From positions 1,488,001 through 1,552,000 of the forward strand of contig NZ_BNJG01000003.1 in the NCBI RefSeq assembly GCF_016587375.1: a DNA stretch of 64,000 bases, given 5' to 3'. Under the pieces are notes generated by a model. The model saw only the letters and a program-made list of their open reading frames with translations. It was not told the origin of the DNA and made no database searches. The position numbers and the translations under genes were made by a program. The DNA is from Ktedonobacter robiniae. GTDB taxonomy: Bacteria > Chloroflexota > Ktedonobacteria > Ktedonobacterales > Ktedonobacteraceae. This document shows, piece after piece, positions 25,168-34,055 of this stretch (the first letter of the stretch is position 1; every line of letters starts with the position of its first letter).

Positions 25168-27385
25168 AGATCCCACCGATATCTGGGCCTGGACGCATGC
25201 AGACGAAGAGCGTTTCGCGGCGGAGGATGGTCCAAAGAAGACCATGATCCGCTACTACTACGAGTTCTGGCAACAGTATAAGAACGATGGCGATTCCGCC
25301 AACCTGGCGATCAACCAGGCCCTCGACATAGCGCGCTCAACGGGTGACCTGCGTTGGCAGCTTCACTTACGCCACTGGCGGCTCCAGCTCTGGCTGCACC
25401 AAAACAATGTCAAAAAGGCCTTGCCCGAGGCCGTGGATCTGCTGACGCTTGCGACCGATGAGCGCGTGCGCGATGTCCCGCAGCGGATTTGTGCCTATCA
25501 TGATATCGTTGAATGCTATGTTGAGATGGATGCGGCTGGCTATTATGAGGAGATCGTCGAGAACTCGCAGCATATTCTGGCTCAACTTCCTAAGCGTCAC
25601 TCCTGCGCGACCTGTGCGCGTCTACATATCGCCCAGGCCGCGGCAGATGCTGGGCGTGTTCCAGAGGCCGAGCTATGGCTGAAGCTCTGCGAGGCCAATA
25701 TCACAGAGGAGCGCTATCCAGAGCTGGTCACTTCCTTTGGCAATAAGTACGAGGCGTTGGAGAAGTGGAAAGAGGCGGAGCGCTATTATCGCGAGTCCAT
25801 GGATATAGCTCGCAAGCGCGAGAGCATGCCCGATTTTATGAACGCAGTATTAGGGCTGGCGCGTGCCAAGGTTGCCCAGGGCCAGTCTCAGGAGGCTGCC
25901 TCGCTGCTCGATAACGTACGCGGAAACCTCAAGTATCGTGGCTCTACTCCTCAACTTGCCCGGCTCTTAGAGGTTGAGGGCCACCTGGGACATGCCTTGA
26001 AGAACCCGCAACTTGCCGTCTCGTCCCTGACGCGCTCGGCGCGCATTAACCTGGACGTGGGCCGCTATCGTGCCGCGGCCCTGAATGCCTTAAGCGCCGT
26101 CGAAATTGCGCGTGCCTCCAACCTTAAGGAAAAAGAGAGCGAGGAGGCGCTTGAGATCGCGGCCCAGGCCGTAGGCTATATGCCGCCAGCCTCGCGCGAT
26201 ATCTATGAGCGCCTCGCCACGCTTGGTCGTGAACCCATACACGCACCCCTGGAGGAGCCGGGCGCGGTGCCTCTTACTCCTGAGCAAGAGGAGGAACGGC
26301 ATGCGCGCAAGGAGCTTATGGCCCTGGAGGAGATGCTTCAGCAGAACATGGCATTGGGTGATGCCCGAGGTGTTGCTATCATTCTCTTCCGCCTCTCGCG
26401 CTGGTACTACGGCCACAAGGCCCAGCGCGCCGCCGTCGACTACCTGATCTGGAATGCCGCCCTGGAGCGCTGGCTCAAGCTTGCGAGCGAGCAGCGTGAG
26501 GATGCAGTAAGTGCGCTCTCAGGCATTCGCGAGGAACTTCCCGCTGGAACAGTCGATGCCGCCCTGGAGGCCGCAGCCGCCTCACTGCCCGAGCAGCTGA
26601 AGCCCTTGCTGGGAGAGCAGGTCTCGCCCGTACGCTGGTCCTGGCTCGTGCGCTGCGTTGGGCAGGAGGTACGCGGCGAACCCGTGCTGGAGGAGGAGCC
26701 AATCGAGAAAGATGCCGATGAAGGCTTCAACGACTGGCTCGAATATAACGCAGGTACTATCGCGCTTATGCTTCGTTTCTCCCAGAAAGCCAGCTCCAAG
26801 GAGCGTGAGCAGTGGGCAAGCGCGCTGGACCAGCAAGGGAACGCTATCTCAAAGCAGGCTCAGGAGCATCCCGTACAGGGCGAGGGTGCTGAGGAGCAGC
26901 TACAGGTAACGCTTGCGCTCATTAAGAGCCTCGCCGCCTTGAGTCGGGGAAGCACAGGCGAAGAAGCGCGTGCCCTCGCCCTGCCACCCTTTGACGGGCT
27001 TATTGACAGGATTGAGGCCATCTCAAAGTTGCCCATCTGGGAGATGCCCGGCTTCGCACCCCTCGATCTCATGGTCGAGCAGGCTGCACGCGACACTGTA
27101 CGCGCCCTGACTCGTGTGGATGAGTACCGTAAGGAGCGCCTGCGCCGCCTGGCCTTCCGCCTGCAATTAATGCAATACGACCTGCTCGACGTGCCAGAAG
27201 CCGAGGAACTAGAACCCATCGCACACTTCCTCGAAGCCCTGCGCAAACTGCTCCTGAGCGATGGCAAGCGCCTCCCTAAATTTGACGAGCCGCTACCCGA
27301 ACCCTTCAACGGCCTGCTCGCCGCTACCTTCAAATCCGCCCAGGCTCAAGGTGTGATTGATAACGAAAGCCCCCCCCACTCATAG
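25160..27385 (+). CDS. TPR-like helical repeat protein coupled to Hsp90-like ATPase
   Basis: A 741-residue all-helical protein. The N-terminal half shows TPR-like pairs, for example EALEKWKEAERYYRESMDIA (about residues 195-215) and LGLARAKVAQGQSQEAASLL after it. The C-terminal half is also helical but has no clear repeat, and a short cysteine cluster (CATCARL) sits near residue 150. No enzyme motif, signal peptide or membrane helix is visible. Its ATG lies inside the end of the Hsp90-like gene (8-base overlap), with GGATAATTCAG upstream. A cochaperone or client-adaptor role is a reasonable inference, since eukaryotic Hsp90 uses TPR partners, but no MEEVD-like tail is present. Confidence 0.65.
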   Translation: MAKDPTDIWAWTHADEERFAAEDGPKKTMIRYYYEFWQQYKNDGDSANLAINQALDIARSTGDLRWQLHLRHWRLQLWLHQNNVKKALPEAVDLLTLATDERVRDVPQRICAYHDIVECYVEMDAAGYYEEIVENSQHILAQLPKRHSCATCARLHIAQAAADAGRVPEAELWLKLCEANITEERYPELVTSFGNKYEALEKWKEAERYYRESMDIARKRESMPDFMNAVLGLARAKVAQGQSQEAASLLDNVRGNLKYRGSTPQLARLLEVEGHLGHALKNPQLAVSSLTRSARINLDVGRYRAAALNALSAVEIARASNLKEKESEEALEIAAQAVGYMPPASRDIYERLATLGREPIHAPLEEPGAVPLTPEQEEERHARKELMALEEMLQQNMALGDARGVAIILFRLSRWYYGHKAQRAAVDYLIWNAALERWLKLASEQREDAVSALSGIREELPAGTVDAALEAAAASLPEQLKPLLGEQVSPVRWSWLVRCVGQEVRGEPVLEEEPIEKDADEGFNDWLEYNAGTIALMLRFSQKASSKEREQWASALDQQGNAISKQAQEHPVQGEGAEEQLQVTLALIKSLAALSRGSTGEEARALALPPFDGLIDRIEAISKLPIWEMPGFAPLDLMVEQAARDTVRALTRVDEYRKERLRRLAFRLQLMQYDLLDVPEAEELEPIAHFLEALRKLLLSDGKRLPKFDEPLPEPFNGLLAATFKSAQAQGVIDNESPPHS

Positions 27386-27437
27386 CTGAGCCAAGGTGTG
27401 ATTGATAACGAAAATCGCACACTCGTTCATACCTGAG
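27347..27437 (+). repeat. 45-bp imperfect tandem duplication at a gene end
   Basis: CAAGGTGTGATTGATAACGA plus AA occurs at 27347-27368 and again at 27392-27413, and the following halves are also similar. The first copy codes for the last residues of the TPR-like protein; the second follows its stop codon. Confidence 0.75.
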
Positions 27438-27439
27438 TC

Positions 27440-27490
27440 AGAAGAGCCAGCGATATGTGGGCGATCAGCCCGCACATAGTTGGCTCTTCT
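27440..27490 (+). terminator. hairpin terminator of the Hsp90/TPR operon
   Basis: Outer arms AGAAGAGCCA (27440-27449) and TGGCTCTTCT (27481-27490), inner GTGGGC/GCCCGC region, followed by TTTATTCTT. It fits an intrinsic terminator. The rest of the gap to 27739 shows no further feature that I can support. Confidence 0.65.
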
Positions 27491-27739
27491 TTATTCTTGC
27501 GAGCCACACAGTGGCGAGAATTCACTACACAAACAGGCAGTCGCGGTATTTTGCAAGGCTCCTGCGCGAGAAGAATGCAACAGAGTAACCCACATTGATC
27601 TTGGGGGACGAATCAAAGACGCAATGTGTCTTTCGTGAGCAGATCCAATGTATATCGTGAGTGACAACGCGCGCCAGTTCAATTTTTCTCAAAAAATGCG
27701 TTATGTTTGGAGGACTTTTGGCGACAGGTAAATAGATCT

Positions 27740-28945
27740 ATGTTACTCTTCTATGAGAAAAATATGGAGACAGCCGTGCCCGAATATACACGAGATACCA
27801 TCAATGGCCTTCTCTCCGCGCAGGAACACGCGCGGATTGTACGCCTGTGCGCCACTCTCTCTGGCCACCCTGACGCCGCAGAAGATCTCGCTCAGGAGAC
27901 GTTGCTGGAAGCCTGGAAACATCTGCATGAATTGCGCGATGTCAGCAAACAGGCGCAGTGGCTCGCCGGAATTGCGCGCAATATCTGTCTACGCTGGAGG
28001 CGCCAGCGGGCCAAAGAACTGGCTCATCTGCCTCTCCCCTCCCCTCCAGGCGAGGTGGAGCAGCCAGCTTTAGAGGAGGTACTGGCTGACAGCTTTGATG
28101 TCGAGGTGGAACTTGAGCATAAAGAACTCGTGGAACTGTTGGACCGTGCCATGGCTCTTTTACCACCCGAGACGCGCACCTTGTTAATCAAGCGCTATGT
28201 TGAAGAATCTCCCCTGGCCGAGATAGCCGCGCGCCTGGGTACGAATACAGACACGGCAGCCATGCGTCTTCAACGTGGCAAGCTGGCCCTGCGCAGGGTT
28301 CTGACCAGGCACATGCAGCAGGAGATCGCTCCCTATACCTTCACAAGAAGCGGCATATGGGAAGAAACACGCATCTGGTGCACGCTCTGCGGTCGTCGTC
28401 GCCTGTTCGGTCAGATCCAGGCAGAGAGTGGCATTTTTACGCTGCGCTGCCCTGCATGCACTCCTGATGGCCAGAAAGTCTACAACTACAATAAGATACC
28501 GGGCTTACTCACAAGTATCAAGAGCTATAAGGTTGCTCTCAATCGGGTAATCACCTGGGCAAAGGGCTTTTATGGTCAGGCCATAACCCAACCCACGGTT
28601 GCCTGTATCTTCTGTGGCAAAGAGAACCACGTCCAGAGATTTGGCCCTGATACACTTCCCTCCTGGCTCGCCAGCAATAGCCGCTATGGTCTGCATATTC
28701 CCTGTTCCTATTGTGCATCGTCCTGCACAACGTTCCTTGAATATCTCCTGCTCATCTCGCAGGATGGCCAGCACTTTCTTACCACCCATCCACGCGTTCG
28801 GACCCTTCCGGAAACGCTTATCGAGGTCAACGGGCGCCCGGCTGCTGTGACGCGCATTGAGAGTGTGACCGATAACGCGGCGCTTGAGATTGTCTGCGCA
28901 TTGGATACGTACGCCATTTTGCAGGTCCATGGAGGGCAGCAATGA
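27740..28945 (+). CDS. ECF-type sigma factor with C-terminal zinc-ribbon region
   Basis: A sigma70-family factor of about 400 residues, twice the usual ECF length. Region 2 is HPDAAEDLAQETLLEAWKHL with the following WLAGIARNICLRWRR; region 4 is LAEIAARLGTNTDTAAMRL, ending near residue 200. The C-terminal 200 residues carry two cysteine sets, CTLCG...CPAC and CIFCGK...CSYC, that look like zinc ribbons and may sense metal or redox state, replacing a separate anti-sigma factor. The start is uncertain: 27707 (TTG), 27740 (ATG) and 27764 (ATG) are possible. The stop overlaps the MFS start (ATGA), so the exporter is its probable target or partner. Confidence 0.85.
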   Translation: MLLFYEKNMETAVPEYTRDTINGLLSAQEHARIVRLCATLSGHPDAAEDLAQETLLEAWKHLHELRDVSKQAQWLAGIARNICLRWRRQRAKELAHLPLPSPPGEVEQPALEEVLADSFDVEVELEHKELVELLDRAMALLPPETRTLLIKRYVEESPLAEIAARLGTNTDTAAMRLQRGKLALRRVLTRHMQQEIAPYTFTRSGIWEETRIWCTLCGRRRLFGQIQAESGIFTLRCPACTPDGQKVYNYNKIPGLLTSIKSYKVALNRVITWAKGFYGQAITQPTVACIFCGKENHVQRFGPDTLPSWLASNSRYGLHIPCSYCASSCTTFLEYLLLISQDGQHFLTTHPRVRTLPETLIEVNGRPAAVTRIESVTDNAALEIVCALDTYAILQVHGGQQ

Positions 28946-30210
28946 ACAATCTGGAGGTGGTGACAGAAATCTCACAGGAAAAGCCTGCGCCGCAGCGAGT
29001 CATGCCACTTTATGCGCTGTTTGCTGGCAATATCATTTCGTATGTTGGTAACGCTCTGACCGGCCTGGCAGTGCCCTGGTTTGTCCTCCAAACAACGGGG
29101 AGTGCAACGCAAACGGCGATGACTGCATTCTGTTCAGCGCTGCCAATGGTCCTCTCTTCGTTCTTTGGGGGCCTCCTTGTTGACCGACTGGGCTATAAGC
29201 GGACCAGCATCCTCAGCGACATCGCCAGCGGCGTGAGCGTTGGACTGGTGCCGCTCCTCTACCATACGCTAGGACTCCCTTTCTGGCTGCTCCTGCTGCT
29301 GGTTTTTCTGGGTGGCTTGCTCAAGGCACCAGGCATGAATGCGCGCGGGTCTCTTGTCCCCGATCTCGCACGCCTGGCGCGGATGAGGTTGGAGCGTACA
29401 AATGCCATTTCTGATGGCTTGAGCCGTGTCTCCAGCTTTCTCGGCGCTCCCCTTGCCGCCATACTGATAAGCTGGCTTGGCGCGAGCAATTTGCTCTGGT
29501 TCGATGCACTCTCATTCTTTGTTTCTTCGCTGCTTATCGGCCTGCTGGTCCCCTTTACCCCACCCATACTCGCAGGCTCGGATGCAAAAACCGGAGCCGC
29601 TTTGCATCATCTCTGCGAAGGCATCCGCTATATCTCTGGCAATTCGCTCGTGCTCTCGATCATTGTCACTGTCATGATAACGAATCTGCTGGATGCCAGT
29701 TTTGGTGCGGTTGTGGCCCCGGTGTATGTCAGGCAGGTCTTTCATAGCCCGCTGCCACTTGGCCTGCTGATGGGCGCTTTTGGGGGCGCTGCTTTTCTCG
29801 GGACGCTGATCTTTGGCGCTATCGGTCATACATGGCCGCGCCGCCTGACCTTTGGGATTGGCTTCACCATCGGTGGCGCGCTCCGCTTCTGGATTCTCCT
29901 GGTGCCAATCCTGCCCTTGTTGATTGCCTGTAACGCAGTGATGGGTTTTGCCATCGCTCCGGTGAATCCCCTCATCGACACGGTCGCACAGGAGATACTC
30001 CCGCAGGAGATGCGTGCACGGGTCTTTGGAGTGGCTTTCGCTGGTGCCATGATGGGTATTCCTCTTGGCGCATTTGTGGGTGGCTTTCTGATCAGCTGGC
30101 TTGGCCTCCAACAGACGTTGGTCCTTATGGGCACGTTCTATCTGATAGCAACACTCTCTTTTCTGGTGAACCCTGCTATGAAACAAATGGATCAGTCGAA
30201 AAAGGCATAA
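28942..30210 (+). CDS. MFS transporter (MefA/EntS-like)
   Basis: A 422-residue, 12-helix exporter. The start FAGNIISYVGNALTGLAVPW and loop GGLLVDRLGYKR are typical of the macrolide-efflux/enterobactin-exporter branch (MFS_3). It overlaps the sigma-factor gene by 4 bases (ATGA), so both are co-translated. A 25-bp hairpin follows 3 bases after the stop codon. Substrate unknown; the coupling to a zinc-ribbon sigma factor suggests an inducible export response to a toxic or signalling compound. Confidence 0.88.
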   Translation: MNNLEVVTEISQEKPAPQRVMPLYALFAGNIISYVGNALTGLAVPWFVLQTTGSATQTAMTAFCSALPMVLSSFFGGLLVDRLGYKRTSILSDIASGVSVGLVPLLYHTLGLPFWLLLLLVFLGGLLKAPGMNARGSLVPDLARLARMRLERTNAISDGLSRVSSFLGAPLAAILISWLGASNLLWFDALSFFVSSLLIGLLVPFTPPILAGSDAKTGAALHHLCEGIRYISGNSLVLSIIVTVMITNLLDASFGAVVAPVYVRQVFHSPLPLGLLMGAFGGAAFLGTLIFGAIGHTWPRRLTFGIGFTIGGALRFWILLVPILPLLIACNAVMGFAIAPVNPLIDTVAQEILPQEMRARVFGVAFAGAMMGIPLGAFVGGFLISWLGLQQTLVLMGTFYLIATLSFLVNPAMKQMDQSKKA

Positions 30211-30213
30211 CCT

Positions 30214-30267
30214 ATGACCCAAAGCACCGTTTTTGAGCGAGTGTTCAAAAGCGGTGCTTTGGGTCAT
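30214..30267 (+). terminator. 25-bp hairpin after MFS gene
   Basis: Arms 30214-30238 and 30243-30267 match over 25 bp with two mismatches and a 4-base loop. It starts 3 bases after the stop. The 140 bases that follow, up to the transposase, hold no supported feature. Confidence 0.7.
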
Positions 30268-30409
30268 GAAAAGTAAGACGCTCCAAAACGGAGAAAGATA
30301 ACTGCGAATTTACCAATACAGCGGCAACCAGAGACCCACATATGGAACACCCCACAAGGAGACGCACCAGTTCGTTGCGCATTGCGTGGGTTCGACAGGA
30401 AAGGCAGGA

Positions 30410-32792
30410 ATGATGGAAACGAGAGAGGTGATGACGACACCACGGCTGGTGCCGCCAGGTCAACGTCAAGCACGGCAGGCGGCCAGGCAGGAGATTGTTC
30501 GACAGGTGGAGCTTGGGGCAACGGCCTCAGAGGCACGGAAGCGTTGCTCCGTTCCGATGCATCGTACCACCATGTACCGACTCCTCAAGCGTGTGGAGCG
30601 TGAAGGCGAGCACGCATTCGTCGAGAGGCGCCACGGCCACCTGTCAAACTGCGCGGGAACGTCCTCACGTGGATGTTGGATTACTGCCAGAACCACGCGT
30701 CTGCCGCAAGCCGCAAGATCCAACGCCTGGTAGCTGAACGCTTTGGTCTCTGTGTGAGTATCAGCCAACTGAACCGCGTGCGCGCCTCCTACAGGCTGAG
30801 CCGCCAAGCACCATCGCGAGAAAAAAGCCTAAAACAGGCGTCACCATTGCTTCTGGAACTCATGAACAGGCTGGTGGCTTGCTCTTGTTGGCAGCAGCCA
30901 CCGAGACTGGGCTCCTGACACAGTTGGAACAGGCGTTGCTACCTCCTCTAGCCTCAGCGTGTCTTCCCCTGGCCAGCAGTGCAGCAGTCCGCCGACGCCT
31001 GCTGCTTACGCTCCTGTTTCTGGGAGCGATTGGTTTACAGCGCACCTGGGATCTGCGCGGCTATGCCGCCGACGGCTTGGCGCTCCTCACCGGGCGAATG
31101 CGCGCCTATGGGTATCGCTATACCGAAGCCTTCTTGTCGCAAGTCGCCCGTGCCGATGGAGCCGAACGCTTCACCGATGCCCTTGCCTGGTGGACCACGC
31201 ACCTTTGGCATCCAATAGGTGAAACAGAAGAAGCCGAACATCCCTATGCGCTCACCTGCTATGTGGATGGACATCGCAAGCCCGTCTACATCGACGTGCT
31301 CCTTCCGCGCGGACTGATTGGACGGTTGGACGTCGTCCTGGGCTGCCGAGCGCTCCTGTTATTGCATGACGAGCAGGGCCATCCTCTGTTCGTGACCACC
31401 CACCGCGGAGATCAGCATTTAACAACGGGAGCTCCCGCGTTTCTGGCACGCTATGAGCAGCATGCAGCACACCGTCAGCTCACACGGATGATCGTGGATC
31501 GCGAAGGCATGACCACCGAATTCCTGGCGAGCTTGCACGCCGAGGGACGCAGCGTGGTCACGATCTTGCAGACGAATCAGTATCGAGACCTCTCTTCCTT
31601 TTCCGACGTGGGAACCTTTGTGCCGCTCAGCACAAACACGCATGGGCAGGTCATTCGCGAAGTAGCGTCGGCGCGCATTACCTTGCCACGCGAAGACCAT
31701 CCTGACGCCCCGCTGCACTTACAGGTGGCACTCATCCGCGATTTGCGCCGTCTCGTTCCGGTTCAGCCTGATCCAGAGGAGGCAGAGCTCCCGCCACGTT
31801 GGGACACAGACCTGCCACCTGATGAGCGGACCTGGTGGTGCGAGGGCTGGCAAGCCACCGCCGCTCCGGCCAAAGAGACGACAGCCAAACTGATTCCCAT
31901 TGTGACCATAGAAGAGACCGAGCCTATCGATGCGGTGGAACTCGCCCAGACTTACATTCATCGTTGGCCCGCCCAAGAAAATGTCATCAAGGATTATTTC
32001 CGGCCTCTGGGATTAGATACCAACCACGGGTTTGCGAAGGTGACGGTAGAGAACTCGGAGGTCGCCAAACGACGAACCCACCTGGAACAGCGCTTAACCC
32101 GCCTCAAGCAGTGGGCACAGAGCGCAGGGAAACACGAGGCTCAGGCCAGCCGACGACAGGAGCGGCTCCGAAAAACCTTCACGAGCCGCAGCAAGGAATT
32201 ATACCAGGAGCTCTGGGCGTATCAGTGTACCCTGGAAGAGCAAGAGGTGGTCGATTACGTGCTGCGACGGGAGATCAAGGAGCGCAAAGCCGTCGCGGAT
32301 GCCGAGTTAGAACAGCTCCGCGTCAAAGAATGGCGGGCGTATGGACGATGCAATGCTGAGTTCCGCAAACAGGAACGCTACTGCAAAGAACAACGAGAGG
32401 TCTTACATGCATTAGAAGAGATGAAAGCACAAGAGAAAACCATGTATGATTTGGATCACCGGAAGGATCAGGTCATGACCGTGTGTAAAGTAGCGGTGGC
32501 GAATCTGGCCATGTGGGTTCGTGATCATTATTTCCCGCCATCTTATGCGCAAGCCACCTGGAAACGCCTGCTCCCTTTCTTTCAGCTTGCCGGGACGATT
32601 ACGCAGGACGCTCAGACGGTGCGAGTCGAACTGCGTCCATTCAACGATCGGGCACTCAATCGAGACCTGCTCGTTCTGTGTGAGCGGGTCAATCAAGCGT
32701 CACCTCGCCTGCCCGATGGGCGCCGCCTCTCGTTTACCATCCGGTCCTCGTGTTGCATTCTTGCTGAGCAGAGGATGGGTAAAATACCGTGA
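30410..32792 (+). pseudogene. DDE (YREK-type) transposase, two frameshifts
   Basis: A transposase gene of about 795 codons in three frames. Part 1 (from 30410) codes a helix-turn-helix region (LGATASEARKRCSVPMHRTT). Part 2 (frame open from before 30673) continues as PVKLRGNVLTWMLDYCQNH. Part 3 runs to 32792 and has the catalytic fold: CYVDGHRKPVYID, RMIVDREGMTTEF and YIHRWPAQENVIKDYF, which matches the Y-R-E-K signature of IS4-superfamily transposases, followed by a long charged coiled region. Shifts lie near 30640 (CC where CCC is expected) and at the A6 run 30821-30826 (A7 expected); both are -1. No clear terminal inverted repeats or target duplication were found, so the element borders are unknown. 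Confidence 0.8.
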
Positions 32793-32829
32793 CTCCCTGA
32801 CAAAGTGTGATGGATAGCTATTACATACG

Positions 32830-33906
32830 CTATGAATGAGTATGCTCCACAATACGCTGGAGCATAGTCTCAACCTCTTCCAGAGGCAGCTCACGCATAA
32901 TTCTGACTCGAGACTTCAATGCGTCATGCAGAACAGGATACATATTATTGGGCCGCCAGGTGAAGGTCGTAGTCTTCTCGCCAATTAGGAGAACTGGCAT
33001 ACCATCGAAGCGGGGAATCTCATAGAAGCTGGCAGAGCCGGGGAAGAAGGCAAAGGCGTTGAGTTCATAGCCCTCTTCATCCTGCTGTAGCGCGCCAGGA
33101 TAGTAAAAGGCAAAGCGCTGCTCATCGCTTAGCTCCTCTGCTCGCTGATGATCCTCGGGCGCCAGGTCGCGATTCTGCGCGTAGCGCACGGCCTCGGGAT
33201 CAACAGGCTTCGCGTTAAGGTAGCCAGGCCCCACATGTTCTAGAAGTGTATACTGCAACAAGGCATAGCAGTGATACATGCGGTCCTGCACACCCTCCAA
33301 ACGCACCAGGAAGCCACGCTTATCCAGCGGATCGAGAATGAGCAATTCTTTATCATCCAACAGATTCAGCAGCTCTTTGATGTAAACCAGCGGATCATAG
33401 CGCTCACTCTGCTCCTCGCATAGCCTCCAGAGATCACTCACAAGCTCACGTATATCCTGGCGTTGCTGCCACTCTTTGCGCTTCTGCTTATCGCGTGAGA
33501 GCATCGTCATCGCCGCCAGGAGCGTAAAGTTCAGTGCATAGTGCGCCCGTGTGGCCTCCGGAAAGTGCAGGAAGAGCTCTTCACCGCTCAAATCACGACA
33601 GACTTTCCTATAGCTCAGTGCCTGCTGCAACTGGCGTAGCGTAAGCTCCAGGGCCGTCCCAATTGGGAGCGCAACGTCGCCGCCCCGCTCCACCAGCGAG
33701 CCACACAGCAGAGCCAGTGCCCCCGCGTGAAAGCCATCCACCTTGGTCAGCAACGGAGCTAGCTCGCGCAACGCCTCGTCAACATCCTGTATCGAACGAA
33801 TAAAATAGTGCACCTCTTGTCTCGCGAACACCTCCTGGCCCGCCTGCATCTCTTTCAGATCGCTTGGCCGCTCCAGGAAAGCGATAAAGCGTTCCTTTTC
33901 CAGCAT
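32830..33906 (-). CDS. hypothetical protein, 358 residues
   Basis: I do not recognise this family. It is a soluble, mostly helical protein without signal peptide or membrane segment. The C-terminal part, FPGSASFYEIPRFDGMPVLL and TFTWRPNNMYPVLHDAL, is richer in aromatics and strands. The start at 33906 (ATG, GAGGG 6 bases upstream) is preferred; a longer reading to 34029 would run into the terminator of the GH15 gene. It is the last gene on the minus strand before the transposase and seems to be transcribed alone. Confidence 0.65.
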   Translation of the reverse strand: MLEKERFIAFLERPSDLKEMQAGQEVFARQEVHYFIRSIQDVDEALRELAPLLTKVDGFHAGALALLCGSLVERGGDVALPIGTALELTLRQLQQALSYRKVCRDLSGEELFLHFPEATRAHYALNFTLLAAMTMLSRDKQKRKEWQQRQDIRELVSDLWRLCEEQSERYDPLVYIKELLNLLDDKELLILDPLDKRGFLVRLEGVQDRMYHCYALLQYTLLEHVGPGYLNAKPVDPEAVRYAQNRDLAPEDHQRAEELSDEQRFAFYYPGALQQDEEGYELNAFAFFPGSASFYEIPRFDGMPVLLIGEKTTTFTWRPNNMYPVLHDALKSRVRIMRELPLEEVETMLQRIVEHTHS

Positions 33907-33998
33907 GAACATCCCTCTATCTAACTGTTTTTCCTCTATCGTACAACATACATACGTCCCACCACGCAAGAAGTAGGAAGTATGAGGGATAGAAAAAA

Positions 33999-34026
33999 GA
34001 CCCTGAAGCATCTTCGCTTCAGGGTC
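33999..34026 (-). terminator. intrinsic terminator of the GH15 gene
   Basis: Perfect 11-bp arms 33999-34009 and 34016-34026 with a 6-base loop, followed on the minus strand by TTTTTTCT. This is a textbook terminator, unlike the long hairpins elsewhere. Confidence 0.8.
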
Positions 34027-34055
34027 CACATGAGGGTAGAGGAATCAGGAATAGT

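Noticed and set aside
29512..30267. 251-codon open frame antisense to the MFS gene
   Set aside because: His/Lys/Gln-rich shadow of membrane-helix codons; no ribosome site and no family resemblance.
30260..32830. Terminal inverted repeats of the transposase-bearing element
   Set aside because: Only weak similarity was found between the flanks (AATTTACC versus ATTTTACC on the other strand), with no target duplication.
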